From the NCBI GenBank assembly GCA_021205185.1, contig JAJPYB010000003.1, forward strand, positions 1-64,000: a stretch of DNA of 64,000 bases, written 5' to 3'. Positions 27,420-36,574 of this stretch are shown piece by piece. The translations under genes and the position numbers were made by a program. The notes beneath the pieces were generated by a model that ran no database searches, was not told the DNA's origin, and saw nothing but the letters and a program-made list of their open reading frames with translations. Origin of the DNA: Ruminococcus sp. (GTDB lineage: Bacteria; Bacillota; Clostridia; Oscillospirales; Ruminococcaceae). Every line of letters starts with the position of its first letter. Within the stretch, counting starts at the first letter, position 1.

Positions 27420-28042
27420 AGCCGCTGAGAATTGCGCTTACAAAGGGAAGACTTGAAAAGGATACTGTTTCGCTTTTTGAAAGAATAGGTTACGACTGCA
27501 CCGCAGTAAGAGAAAAGGGCAGAAAGCTTATTCTGCCTGTCGGAGACGGAAGCATAGAGGTAGTACTGGCTAAGGCAAACGACGTTATAACTTATGTAGA
27601 GCATGGCGTTTGCGATATGGGGGTTGTCGGAAAAGATACAATTATGGAAATGGGCGGCTCGTTTTTTGAGCTTTGCGATTTAGGCTTCGGAAAATGCAGG
27701 TTTGCGCTCGCTACAAAAAAGGGAAGTCCTTTTTACGGCGGCTACGGCGTTAAAACGATAGCCACAAAGTACCCGAATGTTTCAAGAAGCTATTTTGAAA
27801 GCAAGGGAATGGACATCGAAGCGATAAAGATTGAAGGCTCGGTTGAGCTTGCGCCGCTTTTAGAGCTTTCCGACGGAATAGTTGATATTGTTGAAACGGG
27901 AACAACCCTTAAAGAAAACGGACTTGAAGTTATCGAGGAGATAGCTCCTATTTCAGCAAGAGTAATAGTAAACAGAGTTTCTATGAAGCTCAGACAAAAG
28001 AAAATTGAACAGCTTTTGTCGCTGATGGAAAACAACAAATAA
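27416..28042 (+). CDS. hisG: ATP phosphoribosyltransferase, short form
   Basis: First enzyme of histidine synthesis (ATP and PRPP to phosphoribosyl-ATP). At 208 residues it lacks the C-terminal ACT-like regulatory domain of long HisG and needs HisZ, which is encoded just upstream. Motifs include IALTKGRLEKDTVSLFE, DMGVVGKDTI and the PRPP loop VDIVETGTTLKENGL. The ATG overlaps the hisZ stop by 4 bases. Confidence 0.96.
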   Translation: MKPLRIALTKGRLEKDTVSLFERIGYDCTAVREKGRKLILPVGDGSIEVVLAKANDVITYVEHGVCDMGVVGKDTIMEMGGSFFELCDLGFGKCRFALATKKGSPFYGGYGVKTIATKYPNVSRSYFESKGMDIEAIKIEGSVELAPLLELSDGIVDIVETGTTLKENGLEVIEEIAPISARVIVNRVSMKLRQKKIEQLLSLMENNK

Positions 28043-28056
28043 AGGTGTGTGAAAAG

Positions 28057-29349
28057 ATGATAAGAAAAATATATGCAAACGGCGTTGAGGAGAAGAAATT
28101 CTTTGAAGAGCTTGACAAGCGTTCAAGCGAAACGGATAAAAAGGTTACAGCCGTTGTAAATGAGATTATAGAAAATGTTAAGGCAAACGGAGACAGTGCG
28201 GTTAAGGCTTACACCGAAAGGTTTGACGGTAAGCTTCCCTTGTACTATGAAGTGCCGAGAGATGTTATAAACGACGCTCTTACTGACGCTTATGAAAACG
28301 ATTACGAATTTGTCGAAGCGCTTTTAAACGCTCAGGAAAACATTACTGAGTTTCACCAAAGACAAAAGTCACAATCGTTCGTTGACACAAAGGAAAACGG
28401 AGTTGTTTTAGGACAGCGTGTAAGAGGATTAGAGCGGGTCGGACTTTACGTTCCGGGCGGCACAGCAGCTTATCCTTCAAGCGTTTTGATGAACGCTATC
28501 CCTGCTAAGATTGCAGGCGTTAAGGAAATAATTATGGTTACTCCGCCATTAAAGGACGGAAAGCCTAACAGAAATATTTTAGTAGCTGCGGCTATATGCG
28601 GAGTTGACAGAATATTTATGTGCGGCGGAGCGCAGGCTGTAGCAGCGCTCGCTTTCGGAACGGAAGAAATTCCAAAGGTTGATAAAATAGTAGGGCCCGG
28701 AAATATTTTTGTAGCGACAGCTAAAAAGCAGCTTTACGGAGTAGTGGATATTGATATGATAGCAGGTCCCAGCGAGATTTTAATTGTAGCTGATGAAACT
28801 GCAAATCCAAAGTACGTAGCGGCCGATCTTATGAGTCAGGCGGAGCATGATAAGCTTGCATCATCTATACTTGTTACAACAAGTGAAAAGCTTGCTGACG
28901 AAGTTATAGCCCAGATTGAACTTCAGATTCAGTCGCTTTCGAGAAAGGAAATTATCGAGAAATCGCTGTCTGATTACGGCGCGATTATTATTTGCAATAC
29001 AAAGGACGAGGCTTGCGAAATGGCGAACAGGCTGTCTCCCGAGCATCTTGAGGTTCTTTTTGAAAATCCGATGGAATATGTCGGAAGGCTTAACAACGCT
29101 GGTTCGATTTTCCTCGGTCAATATGCACCTGAGCCGCTAGGAGATTATTACGCTGGCCCTAACCACGTTTTGCCGACAAGCGGTACCGCAAGGTTCTTCT
29201 CACCGCTTTCAGTAAACAGCTTTGAGAAGCGTTCGAGCTTTATCTACTATACGCAGGACGCTCTTTGTCAGGCAAAGGACGATATTGTTCTGATTGCTGA
29301 AAAAGAGGGACTTACAGCTCACGCAAATGCAATCAAGGCGAGATTTTAG
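28057..29349 (+). CDS. hisD: Histidinol dehydrogenase
   Basis: Zinc enzyme that oxidises histidinol to histidine in two NAD-linked steps, the end of the pathway. It has 430 residues, with RVGLYVPGGTAAYPSSVLM, GGAQAVAALAFGT, VDKIVGPGNIFVATAKK, IDMIAGPSEILI and the catalytic Glu-His region PNHVLPTSGTARFFSPLSV. The start at 28057 is used because AAAGGTG lies 10 bases upstream; the candidate at 28045 overlaps that site. Confidence 0.96.
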   Translation: MIRKIYANGVEEKKFFEELDKRSSETDKKVTAVVNEIIENVKANGDSAVKAYTERFDGKLPLYYEVPRDVINDALTDAYENDYEFVEALLNAQENITEFHQRQKSQSFVDTKENGVVLGQRVRGLERVGLYVPGGTAAYPSSVLMNAIPAKIAGVKEIIMVTPPLKDGKPNRNILVAAAICGVDRIFMCGGAQAVAALAFGTEEIPKVDKIVGPGNIFVATAKKQLYGVVDIDMIAGPSEILIVADETANPKYVAADLMSQAEHDKLASSILVTTSEKLADEVIAQIELQIQSLSRKEIIEKSLSDYGAIIICNTKDEACEMANRLSPEHLEVLFENPMEYVGRLNNAGSIFLGQYAPEPLGDYYAGPNHVLPTSGTARFFSPLSVNSFEKRSSFIYYTQDALCQAKDDIVLIAEKEGLTAHANAIKARF

Positions 29350-29372
29350 TTTTTGACGAAAGGAATAGTTCT

Positions 29373-30437
29373 ATGGAAAAATGGGAGGAGTATGTAAGAA
29401 GGGTAGTTCCGTATACTCCGGGCGAGCAGCCAAAGGAAACGGACGTTATAAAGCTTAATACCAACGAAAATCCCTATCCGCCATGCGAGGGGGTAAAAAG
29501 GCTGCTTGAAAATTATAACAGCGATGATTTAAGGCTTTACCCGGACCCCGCTTGCACAGAGCTTGTTGAAGCTATTGCAAGGACGCAAAATGTAAATCCC
29601 AAAAACGTATTTGTTGGGGTGGGTTCGGACGACGTTTTGTCAATGGCGTTTCTGACCTTTTTTGGAAGCGATAAGCCGATACTTTTCCCTGATATAACCT
29701 ATTCGTTTTATGACGTCTGGGCGGATGTGTACAATATTCCGTACAAGACAAAGCCGCTGGACGAGAGCTTTGAAATCAAAAGCGAGGATTATCTTGAACC
29801 GAACGGGGGGATAGTTTTTCCAAATCCTAACGCTCCGACGGGAGTTTACAAGGACATACGAGAAATTGAGGAAATCATAAAGGCTAACAAGGATTCGGTG
29901 GTTATAATTGACGAAGCGTATATTGATTTCGGAGGGCAGTCCTGCGTGCCGCTGATAAACAGGTACGACAATCTGCTGGTTGTTCAGACATTCTCAAAAT
30001 CAAGATCAATGGCAGGAGTCAGAATAGGCTACGCTGTCGGCAACGAGCAGCTTATCAAGTATCTGAGTGATGTGAAGTTTTCGATAAATTCGTATACTTT
30101 AAACCGCTTGTCGCTAAGGCTTGGCGTTTTAGCTCTTGAAGATGCCGACTACTTTAACAAGACGACGCAAAAAATTATCAGCACAAGAGAAAAGACTCAG
30201 ACACAGCTTAAAGCGCTTGGCTTTAATTGTTTTGAATCGAAGAGCAACTTTATTTTTGCAAGTCACAAAAGCGTTTCGGCGGCGAGGATTTTTGAGGAGC
30301 TTAAAAAGAGAAGAATTTTCGTTCGCTACTGGAACAAGCAAAGAATCGACAACCATTTGAGAATTACAATAGGAACAGATGAGCAAATGGAAAAGCTGAT
30401 TTGTGCGCTTAAAGAAATAGTAGCGTGCGAAGATTAA
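29373..30437 (+). CDS. hisC: Histidinol-phosphate aminotransferase
   Basis: PLP enzyme that converts imidazole acetol phosphate to histidinol phosphate. The 354-residue protein shows KLNTNENPYPPC, PNPNAPTGVYK, VVIIDEAYIDFGG and the PLP lysine in TFSKSRSMAGVRIGYAVG. The C-terminal Arg for the phosphate/carboxylate is in HLRITIGTDEQM. It lies 23 bases after hisD with an AAAGGAATA site. Confidence 0.95.
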   Translation: MEKWEEYVRRVVPYTPGEQPKETDVIKLNTNENPYPPCEGVKRLLENYNSDDLRLYPDPACTELVEAIARTQNVNPKNVFVGVGSDDVLSMAFLTFFGSDKPILFPDITYSFYDVWADVYNIPYKTKPLDESFEIKSEDYLEPNGGIVFPNPNAPTGVYKDIREIEEIIKANKDSVVIIDEAYIDFGGQSCVPLINRYDNLLVVQTFSKSRSMAGVRIGYAVGNEQLIKYLSDVKFSINSYTLNRLSLRLGVLALEDADYFNKTTQKIISTREKTQTQLKALGFNCFESKSNFIFASHKSVSAARIFEELKKRRIFVRYWNKQRIDNHLRITIGTDEQMEKLICALKEIVACED

Positions 30438-30454
30438 ACCGAAGGAGGATTATT

Positions 30455-31033
30455 ATGAGAACAGCTGAAATTAAGCGAACAACTAAGGAAACGGACATTG
30501 AAGTTTATGTAAACCTTGACGGCGACGGCAGAGTGTCTGTCGATACAGGCATTGGATTTTTCGATCATATGCTTAACTCCTTCGGGGTACACAGCGGTAT
30601 TGACCTGAATGTTGTCTGCAGGGGCGACCTGAATGTTGACGGTCACCACTCGGTTGAGGATGTAGGAATAGTTTTGGGTCAGGCGTTTGCGAAGGCGCTT
30701 GGCGATAAATCAGGAATTGCTCGCTTTGGCAGTGCGTTTGTTCCAATGGACGAAGCTCTCTGCTTTTGCGCACTTGATATAAGCGGCAGACCTTTTCTTG
30801 CCTTTGACGCAGAGCTAAGCGATGAAAAAATAGGCGAGTTTGATACCTGCCTTACTGAGGAATTTTTCAGAGCGTTTGCTTTTAATTCAGGAATAACTCT
30901 GCACGTTCGCAAGGAGTACGGCAAAAACGACCACCACATAGTTGAAGCTATGTTTAAAGCTGTCGCTCGTGCGCTTAAGCAAGCGGTTACTGTAACTGGT
31001 AGCGATATACTTTCCACAAAGGGAGTGTTATAG
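30455..31033 (+). CDS. hisB: Imidazoleglycerol-phosphate dehydratase
   Basis: Mn-dependent dehydratase of 192 residues. It is monofunctional and lacks the N-terminal histidinol-phosphatase domain found in enterobacteria. Metal-binding motifs are FFDHMLN, DGHHSVEDVGIVLG and KNDHHIVEAMFKA. The ATG at 30455 follows an AAGGAGGA site. hisH begins at the next base. Confidence 0.96.
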   Translation: MRTAEIKRTTKETDIEVYVNLDGDGRVSVDTGIGFFDHMLNSFGVHSGIDLNVVCRGDLNVDGHHSVEDVGIVLGQAFAKALGDKSGIARFGSAFVPMDEALCFCALDISGRPFLAFDAELSDEKIGEFDTCLTEEFFRAFAFNSGITLHVRKEYGKNDHHIVEAMFKAVARALKQAVTVTGSDILSTKGVL

Positions 31034-31648
31034 ATGATAGCAATAGTAGATTACGGCGCAGGGAATATTTTTTCTGTAAAAAATGCGCTCGACTACTTGG
31101 GAGTGGAAAACTCTTTGACAAAAAGTGCGGCTGAAATTCAGTCTGCCGACGCTATTATTTTACCGGGAGTGGGAGCGTTTCCGTGGGCAATGGGTAAGCT
31201 TTGCGAAAGCGGATTGGTTGATACCTTAAAGGCTGAGGCAAAGAAAAAACCGTTCCTTGGAATTTGCCTTGGTATGCAGCTTTTGTTTGATAAAAGCTAT
31301 GAGTTTGAGGAATGTAACGGCTTGGGTCTTATTTCAGGCTACGTTGATAAAATTGACGAGCCGAATCTGGTTATCCCTCATATGGGCTGGAACAAGCTTG
31401 TTTACAACCACGACTGCCCGTTGCTTGAAGGACTTAGCGACGACGAATACGTTTACTTCGTTCACTCGTATAAGGCGTTTTGCGAGGATAAAAATTTATG
31501 CGCTTATGTTGATTACGGCTCGCCAGTAACGGCGCTTGTTTCAGACGGAAATCTTTGCTTTGGAAGTCAGTTTCACCCTGAAAAAAGCGGCAAAACAGGA
31601 CTTAAAATACTTGAAAACTTTGTCGGTCTTGCAAAGGAGAGAATATAA
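31034..31648 (+). CDS. hisH: Imidazole glycerol phosphate synthase, glutaminase subunit
   Basis: Class I glutamine amidotransferase of 204 residues that supplies ammonia to HisF. It has [19 protein letters not shown], nucleophile Cys in [19 protein letters not shown], and the His-Glu pair in [13 protein letters not shown]. Its stop overlaps the hisF ATG by one base. The gap where hisA usually lies, between hisH and hisF, is absent. Confidence 0.96.
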   Translation: MIAIVDYGAGNIFSVKNALDYLGVENSLTKSAAEIQSADAIILPGVGAFPWAMGKLCESGLVDTLKAEAKKKPFLGICLGMQLLFDKSYEFEECNGLGLISGYVDKIDEPNLVIPHMGWNKLVYNHDCPLLEGLSDDEYVYFVHSYKAFCEDKNLCAYVDYGSPVTALVSDGNLCFGSQFHPEKSGKTGLKILENFVGLAKERI

Positions 31649-32403
31649 TGCTTGCAAAAAGAATTATACCCTGTCTTGACGTTCGTGACGGCAGGGTTGT
31701 AAAGGGAGTAAATTTTGAAGGAATAAAAGAGGTCGGTGACCCTGTTGAATGCGCTTATGAATACAATCTGCAGGGAGCTGACGAGATAGTTTTTTACGAT
31801 ATTACTGCATCGCATGAGGGCAGAGGAGTTATGCTTGACGTCGTTCGTGAGACTGCGAAGAGGGTGTTTGTTCCTCTTACTGTCGGCGGCGGAATCAAAA
31901 CAGTAGACGACATTCGCAATACCCTTCGTGCGGGCGCTGATAAGGTTTCCGTCAATTCTCAGGCTGTGCAGAACCCAGAGCTTATAAGACAGGGAGCTGA
32001 TATTTTCGGCTCGCAATGTATTTGTGTTGGAATTGACGCTAAGAAGGTTTCTGACAACAAGTGGACAGTCTTTATAAACGGCGGCAGAATTGATATGAAG
32101 CTTGATTTAATAGACTGGGTAAAGCAGATTGAACAGCTCGGAGCGGGGGAAATCTGCCTTAACTCAATAGACACAGACGGCGTTCGCGGCGGCTTTGACC
32201 TGCCGATGCTAAAGGCGGTTGTAAACGCTGTAAAAATCCCTGTAATCGCAAGCGGCGGCGCAGGAAAGCTTTCCGACTTTGCCGAAGCCTTTATTGAAAC
32301 CAACTGCTCTGCGGCGTTGGCGGCAAGCCTTTTCCACTTCAGAGAGCTTGCCATAGACGATGTTAAAAACGATTGCCGCCAAAAGGGAATTGTTGTGAGG
32401 TAG
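31648..32403 (+). CDS. hisF: Imidazole glycerol phosphate synthase, cyclase subunit
   Basis: TIM-barrel cyclase of 251 residues that forms IGP and AICAR. The catalytic Asp near residue 11 is in [15 protein letters not shown], and Asp in [16 protein letters not shown] near 130; IASGGAG is the phosphate loop. The motifs are those of HisF and not of its paralogue HisA. Confidence 0.96.
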   Translation: MLAKRIIPCLDVRDGRVVKGVNFEGIKEVGDPVECAYEYNLQGADEIVFYDITASHEGRGVMLDVVRETAKRVFVPLTVGGGIKTVDDIRNTLRAGADKVSVNSQAVQNPELIRQGADIFGSQCICVGIDAKKVSDNKWTVFINGGRIDMKLDLIDWVKQIEQLGAGEICLNSIDTDGVRGGFDLPMLKAVVNAVKIPVIASGGAGKLSDFAEAFIETNCSAALAASLFHFRELAIDDVKNDCRQKGIVVR

Positions 32404-32406
32404 AAA

Positions 32407-32757
32407 ATGAGCAAAATCAAAATTGATATTAACGATTTAGATAAATATTTTGAAAAGGCGGAGCTTACTCCTGCGATAGCGTTTGACGTTGATACAAACA
32501 CGGTGCTTATGCTTGCCTATATGAGTAAGGAGAGCCTTAAAAAGACGCTTGAAACGGGCCATACCTGGTACTATAGCCGTTCAAGACAGGAGCTTTGGAA
32601 CAAGGGCGCAACAAGCGGACATCTGCAAAAGGTAGTTTCAATTTACGCCGACTGCGACAATGATACTTTTCTTTTAAATGTCAGGCAGACAGGAGCCGCT
32701 TGCCATACGGGTTCATACAGCTGCTTTTTCAATGAAATTTATAACGAGGAGAATTAA
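32407..32757 (+). CDS. hisI: Phosphoribosyl-AMP cyclohydrolase
   Basis: Zn/Mg enzyme of 116 residues that opens the adenine ring of PR-AMP. It shows [38 protein letters not shown], the metal cluster DCDNDTFLL, and CHTGSYSCF with Cys and His ligands. It is separate from hisE rather than fused. Confidence 0.96.
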   Translation: MSKIKIDINDLDKYFEKAELTPAIAFDVDTNTVLMLAYMSKESLKKTLETGHTWYYSRSRQELWNKGATSGHLQKVVSIYADCDNDTFLLNVRQTGAACHTGSYSCFFNEIYNEEN

Positions 32758-32759
32758 CA

Positions 32760-33098
32760 ATGACAGTTTACGAAGAAATTTTTGAGGTTTTAAAGCTTCG
32801 CAAAAAGGCATTCGACGAGGGCAACGCACCTGAAAAGTCGTATACCTGCTATCTTTTTGAAAAGGGAACAGATAAGATTTGCAAAAAGGTAGGCGAGGAA
32901 GCTGCTGAAACCATTATTGCGGCGAAAAACAACGATAACGACGAGCTCAAAAACGAAATCAACGACCTTTTATACCACGTTATGGTGCTTGCGGTAAATC
33001 AAGGACTTGAATGGTCGGACGTTGAAAAGGTTTTGGACGAGCGAAACGAGAAGATCGGAAACCTGAAGGAGTTTCACCAGGTCGACAAGAATACGTAA
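32760..33098 (+). CDS. hisE: Phosphoribosyl-ATP pyrophosphatase
   Basis: All-helical MazG-like pyrophosphohydrolase of 112 residues that converts PR-ATP to PR-AMP. The motif KVGEEAAETIIAAKN, with the metal-binding Glu residues, is followed by NEINDLLYHVMVL. It is the last gene of the his operon, 2 bases after hisI; a hairpin follows. Confidence 0.95.
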   Translation: MTVYEEIFEVLKLRKKAFDEGNAPEKSYTCYLFEKGTDKICKKVGEEAAETIIAAKNNDNDELKNEINDLLYHVMVLAVNQGLEWSDVEKVLDERNEKIGNLKEFHQVDKNT

Positions 33099-33104
33099 AA
33101 ACAG

Positions 33105-33133
33105 ACCCTTGGCAAATTCGATTTGCTAAGGGT
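33105..33133 (+). terminator. Hairpin at the end of the his operon
   Basis: A 13-bp stem, accctt-g-gcaaat with atttgc-t-aagggt, one G-T pair and a 3-base loop, followed by a weak T-run. Confidence 0.65.
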
Positions 33134-33220
33134 TTCATTATATGATTTTCTAAATATCAAAATTCTGACACAATCAAAGCTTATAGTGAACATATCAAAA
33201 TGATAAGGAGAAGTGATTTT

Positions 33221-34564
33221 ATGAAATTAAAAAGACTTTTGGCAGCTTTAATGTCGCTGTGCGTTTTTGCGCTTTGCACAGGCTGCGACGATGATTCTGA
33301 CGATGTGTCAGATACAACTACCACAAGTACGACAACCACAACAACTACAACTGAAAACGAAACGACTACAACCACAACGACAACAGAAAGCACAACTACA
33401 ACTACCACTACAGCAGTGGCTTCTGAGGCGGGTGCTTCAAATATTGAAATTCTGGACGCTCAGTCAACCAACACGACGCTCACATCAGGTTCGGCAACCG
33501 TCACTATCGGCGATACGCAGATAACGCTTAACGGAGCGTATATCATTGACGGAATTGAAGCGGAGATTGTTGGCGGCAGCTACGAATCAACCTCATCGGA
33601 CCAAAACGTATTTCTTGTAATTAACGGCGGCAGTCTTAAGATTTCAAACGCTGAGATTAACAAGACAGGTGATGCGTCTTCAAGTGATTCTGAAAGAACC
33701 TCCGACGTTTCAGACGACTATAACTTCTACGGACTGAACTCCGTAATATTAGTTGTCGGAGAGGAAAGCTCGGCTGAAATTGAAAACTGCACTATAAATT
33801 CCGAGAGCAGCGGAGCGAACGCAATATTCGCAACCGAAAACGCAGAGGTTGACGTGGATAATGTTGAGATTACAACAAACGGAAATTCCTCAAGAGGAGT
33901 ATACGCTACTTATGAGGGCGAGATTGAAGCGGAGCATTTAACAATTACAACAAGCGGTGCTCACTGCGCTCCTATCGCAACGGACAGAGGCGGCGGATAT
34001 GTATCGGTTGAAGACTCTGTTGTTACCTCCTCGGGCGACGGAAGCCCAAGCGTATATTCAACAGGCGAGATTTATGTTGAAAACGTAATTGGAACCTCAG
34101 GAGATGCTCAGGCAGCAGTTATTGAGGGCAAAAACTCAATCACTATGGTAAACTGTGAATTCACGGTAAACGGCGGTAGTAATGCTGTAATGCTCTATCA
34201 GAGTATGTCCGGCGATGCGGCAGATTCTGACGCTACAAGCACCTGCTCAACGCTTACTATGGAGGACACTACGATTACCAACAATTCCGACGGAGTAGTT
34301 TTCTATATAACAAATACAAGCTCGATTATAAATCTTTCGGGAACAAATACCTTTAGCGGTTCGGCTGACGAGCTTATTTCAGCCGCAACAGGAAACTGGG
34401 GTAACAGCGGTTCAAACGGCGGAATCCTTGCCCTTAACGCCGACGGACAAACGCTGACGGGAAGCATCTCAGCCGACGATATAAGCAGCGTTTCGGTAAA
34501 TCTTTCAAACGGTTCAACCCTTACAGGCTCAACCTCAGGAAGCGTTACAGTATACGAAGAATAG
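33221..34564 (+). CDS. Thr-rich lipoprotein with parallel beta-helix domain
   Basis: A 447-residue surface lipoprotein. The signal peptide ends in a lipobox, LCTGC, with Cys22 as lipid anchor. An acidic stretch (DDDSDDVSD) leads into a threonine-rich linker at about residues 32-64 that is built of T-runs broken by Ser, Glu and Asn and may be O-glycosylated. From about residue 75 to the end come repeated short strands (SLKISNAEINKTG, SAEIENCTINSESSG, EVDVDNVEITTNGNSS, EIEAEHLTITTSGAH) typical of right-handed parallel beta-helices, as in pectate-lyase-like or carbohydrate-binding proteins. No catalytic residues can be assigned. AAGGAGA precedes the ATG at 33221. Confidence 0.8.
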   Translation: MKLKRLLAALMSLCVFALCTGCDDDSDDVSDTTTTSTTTTTTTTENETTTTTTTTESTTTTTTTAVASEAGASNIEILDAQSTNTTLTSGSATVTIGDTQITLNGAYIIDGIEAEIVGGSYESTSSDQNVFLVINGGSLKISNAEINKTGDASSSDSERTSDVSDDYNFYGLNSVILVVGEESSAEIENCTINSESSGANAIFATENAEVDVDNVEITTNGNSSRGVYATYEGEIEAEHLTITTSGAHCAPIATDRGGGYVSVEDSVVTSSGDGSPSVYSTGEIYVENVIGTSGDAQAAVIEGKNSITMVNCEFTVNGGSNAVMLYQSMSGDAADSDATSTCSTLTMEDTTITNNSDGVVFYITNTSSIINLSGTNTFSGSADELISAATGNWGNSGSNGGILALNADGQTLTGSISADDISSVSVNLSNGSTLTGSTSGSVTVYEE

Positions 34565-34593
34565 TTGGATTCGCATTTAATATAACAAAAGCG

Positions 34594-34631
34594 AACAGCA
34601 GACTTGAGATTTTCAAGCCTGCTGTTTTTTT
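34594..34631 (+). terminator. Terminator of the beta-helix lipoprotein gene
   Basis: Eight-bp stem aacagcag/ctgctgtt with an inner cttga/tcaag pairing, followed by seven Ts. It also lies just past the stop of the convergent small gene and may serve both. Confidence 0.88.
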
Positions 34632-34632
34632 G

Positions 34633-34809
34633 TCAGAACATATTTGAAAAGTCCTCAACCATACTTCCAATTGCTCTCATAGCTTTTCCTGCGTTTGATT
34701 TAAGCTTTTTCTTGTCCTTGTGCGTAGCGCAGCACATAGCGTAGGTTGCAGCGCCTACAACCATTCCAACGCTGACGCCCTTGGCAAGAGACGTGATATT
34801 TACGCTCAT
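34633..34809 (-). CDS. 58-residue membrane-associated protein
   Basis: A small gene on the minus strand encoding 58 residues: MSVNITSLAKGVSVGMVVG, then a short hydrophobic helix (about 11-28), two cysteines (CC at 26-27), a lysine-rich stretch (HKDKKKLKSNAGKAMRA) and an amphipathic C-terminus (SMVEDFSNMF). The ATG is preceded by a near-perfect AGGAGGT site 8 bases away, which strongly supports it. The architecture resembles YtxH-like small membrane proteins, but I do not recognise the family and assign no function. It is convergent with the lipoprotein gene. Confidence 0.75.
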   Translation of the reverse strand: MSVNITSLAKGVSVGMVVGAATYAMCCATHKDKKKLKSNAGKAMRAIGSMVEDFSNMF

Positions 34810-34871
34810 TTTTATTACCTCCTATCGTTTTTATTATTATCTGCCGAGAATTATATTCTATTCACAAGCAG

Positions 34872-34900
34872 TTGCGTAAATTCGGAAAATATGATATACT
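34872..34900 (+). promoter_or_regulatory. Promoter of the pyridoxal kinase-pyrK-pyrD operon
   Basis: TTGCGT (34872-34877), 17-base spacer, TATACT (34895-34900). Confidence 0.65.
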
Positions 34901-34940
34901 TAAATTCAAACAGTATGAATTTGCATTTGGAGTAAACAAT

Positions 34941-35798
34941 ATGAATAACATCAAAAAGGTTTGTGCAATACACGATATTTCCGGTATTGGAAGATGCTCG
35001 CTTACAGTAATAATTCCTGCGCTGTCAAGTATGGGAATACAGGTCTGCCCAGTACCAACTGCTGTATTTTCAGCGCACACAGGCTATCACGAATTTGTAA
35101 AAAGAGACTTAACTGACTTTTTAGAGCCTGCCCTTGAGCAGTATAAAAAGCTTGACGTTCAGTTTGACTGCATTTACAGCGGCTTTTTAGCCTCTGAGGA
35201 GCAGATTGACCATGTCTTGCAATTTTTAACGAGCTTTAACAAGTCGCTTAAGGTTGTTGACCCTGTAATGGGCGATAACGGCAAACGCTATAAGACGGTA
35301 ACTGAAAACCATATCAGGCGAATGACAGAGCTTGTAAAGGTTGCGGACATTATAACGCCTAATATAACCGAAGCGGCAATCCTGCTGGGTGAGGAATATC
35401 CAAACGGTTCTCTTTCGTCGCAGACGGTAAAGAGCTGGCTTGTAAGGCTTTCTGAAACTGGGCCAGATACGATAGTTATTACAAGCGTAATACTCGCTGA
35501 CGGAACCCTTTGCAATGTCGGATACGACAAAAAGCAAAACAGCTTCTGGAAGGTTTCCTGTGAGTATGTACCGGCGCACTATTCAGGCAGCGGAGATATG
35601 TTTTCAAGCGTTTTGGTTGGCGGAATTTTAAAGGGCGACAGTCTGCCAATTGCAATCAACAGAGCTACAAGCTTTACCGAGCTTGCAATTAAAACGACCT
35701 ACAGCTATATGAACGAGCCGCTTGACGGAATAATGCTTGAGAAGTGTTTAAGCTGGCTTTCGTCAGATCAGATTTTAAAGGATTACAAAAAGCTTTAA
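34941..35798 (+). CDS. pdxY: Pyridoxal/pyridoxamine kinase (PfkB/ThiD superfamily)
   Basis: Ribokinase-superfamily kinase of 285 residues resembling PdxY/PdxK, which phosphorylate B6 vitamers to make pyridoxal phosphate. Features: HDISGIGRCSLTV, PTAVFSAHTGY near residue 40, YSGFLASEEQ, VVDPVMGDNGKRY, TPNITEAAILLG, and the anion hole with catalytic Asp in YSGSGDMFSSVLVGG. The start at 34941 follows TTTGGAG and leaves the promoter upstream. Family membership is firm; the choice between pyridoxal and pyridoxamine as main substrate is not decidable here. pyrK follows after 11 bases. Confidence 0.85.
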   Translation: MNNIKKVCAIHDISGIGRCSLTVIIPALSSMGIQVCPVPTAVFSAHTGYHEFVKRDLTDFLEPALEQYKKLDVQFDCIYSGFLASEEQIDHVLQFLTSFNKSLKVVDPVMGDNGKRYKTVTENHIRRMTELVKVADIITPNITEAAILLGEEYPNGSLSSQTVKSWLVRLSETGPDTIVITSVILADGTLCNVGYDKKQNSFWKVSCEYVPAHYSGSGDMFSSVLVGGILKGDSLPIAINRATSFTELAIKTTYSYMNEPLDGIMLEKCLSWLSSDQILKDYKKL

Positions 35799-35809
35799 GG
35801 GGTGTAGAA

Positions 35810-36574
35810 ATGTATCAGAACAAATACGAAATAATCAGCAAGAAGGAAATAGCCGACGGCATTTTCGATTTCACCGTTTCCTGTAAGGAGATAGCCGAAG
35901 CGGCGACCGCAGGGCAGTTTGTTCACATTAGTGTTCCTGGCTGCTTTTTAAGACGACCAATTTCAATTTGCGAAATAGATAAGAAAATCGGTACTCTTCG
36001 CCTGGTCGTTCAGGTAAGAGGAAACGGAACAAAAATTATGTCAGGCCTTAATGTGGGTGAAAAAATGGACTTGTTAGGGCCGCTCGGAACAGGCTTTACA
36101 AAGTGCGAAAAGGCAGATTCTGTTATTTTAATAGGCGGCGGAATCGGAACTCCGCCAATGCTTGAGCTTAGCCGCTATTACGGCGAAAGAGCAAGCGTAA
36201 TAACAGGCTTCAGAACCGGCTCGCTTTCGATTCTGAGCGACGATTTTATAAAAACGGGCGCTCGCCTTATCGAGTGTACCGACGACGGCTCAAGGGGAAT
36301 AAATGGCTTCGTGACCGACGCCCTCAAAGATGAGATAAAGGCTATCAAACCGCAGATGGTTTACGCCTGTGGACCGATGATAATGCTAAAGGGTGTTGCT
36401 GAAATCTGTAAGCTAAACAATATCGACTGCGAAATATCTTTAGAGGAAAGAATGGCTTGCGGCGTCGGAGCTTGTTTAGGCTGCGCCGTTAAGCTGAATC
36501 ACGACGGCAACGAATTTTACGGCCACGTTTGCAAGGACGGGCCTGTATTTTCAGCGAAGGAGGTAGTTTTCTGA
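35810..36574 (+). CDS. pyrK: Dihydroorotate dehydrogenase electron transfer subunit
   Basis: FAD and [2Fe-2S] subunit of class 1B dihydroorotate dehydrogenase, passing electrons from PyrD to NAD. The FAD domain has RRPISICEID, the NAD domain VILIGGGIGTPPMLEL, and the C-terminal cluster ligands are in ERMACGVGACLGCAVK plus a later Cys (GHVCKDGPVF). It has 254 residues. The start at 35810 follows AAGGGGTG. It overlaps pyrD by one base (TGATG), as usual for this pair. Confidence 0.96.
   Translation: MYQNKYEIISKKEIADGIFDFTVSCKEIAEAATAGQFVHISVPGCFLRRPISICEIDKKIGTLRLVVQVRGNGTKIMSGLNVGEKMDLLGPLGTGFTKCEKADSVILIGGGIGTPPMLELSRYYGERASVITGFRTGSLSILSDDFIKTGARLIECTDDGSRGINGFVTDALKDEIKAIKPQMVYACGPMIMLKGVAEICKLNNIDCEISLEERMACGVGACLGCAVKLNHDGNEFYGHVCKDGPVFSAKEVVF

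Noticed and set aside
30573..31017. Antisense frames inside hisB and hisF with long open reading
   Set aside because: They have no ribosome sites, mirror real genes in codon-biased antisense frames, and have no recognisable domains.
33181..33408. Minus-strand open frame of nearly pure valine and serine
   Set aside because: It is the antisense reading of the threonine codon runs of the lipoprotein linker, with no ribosome site.
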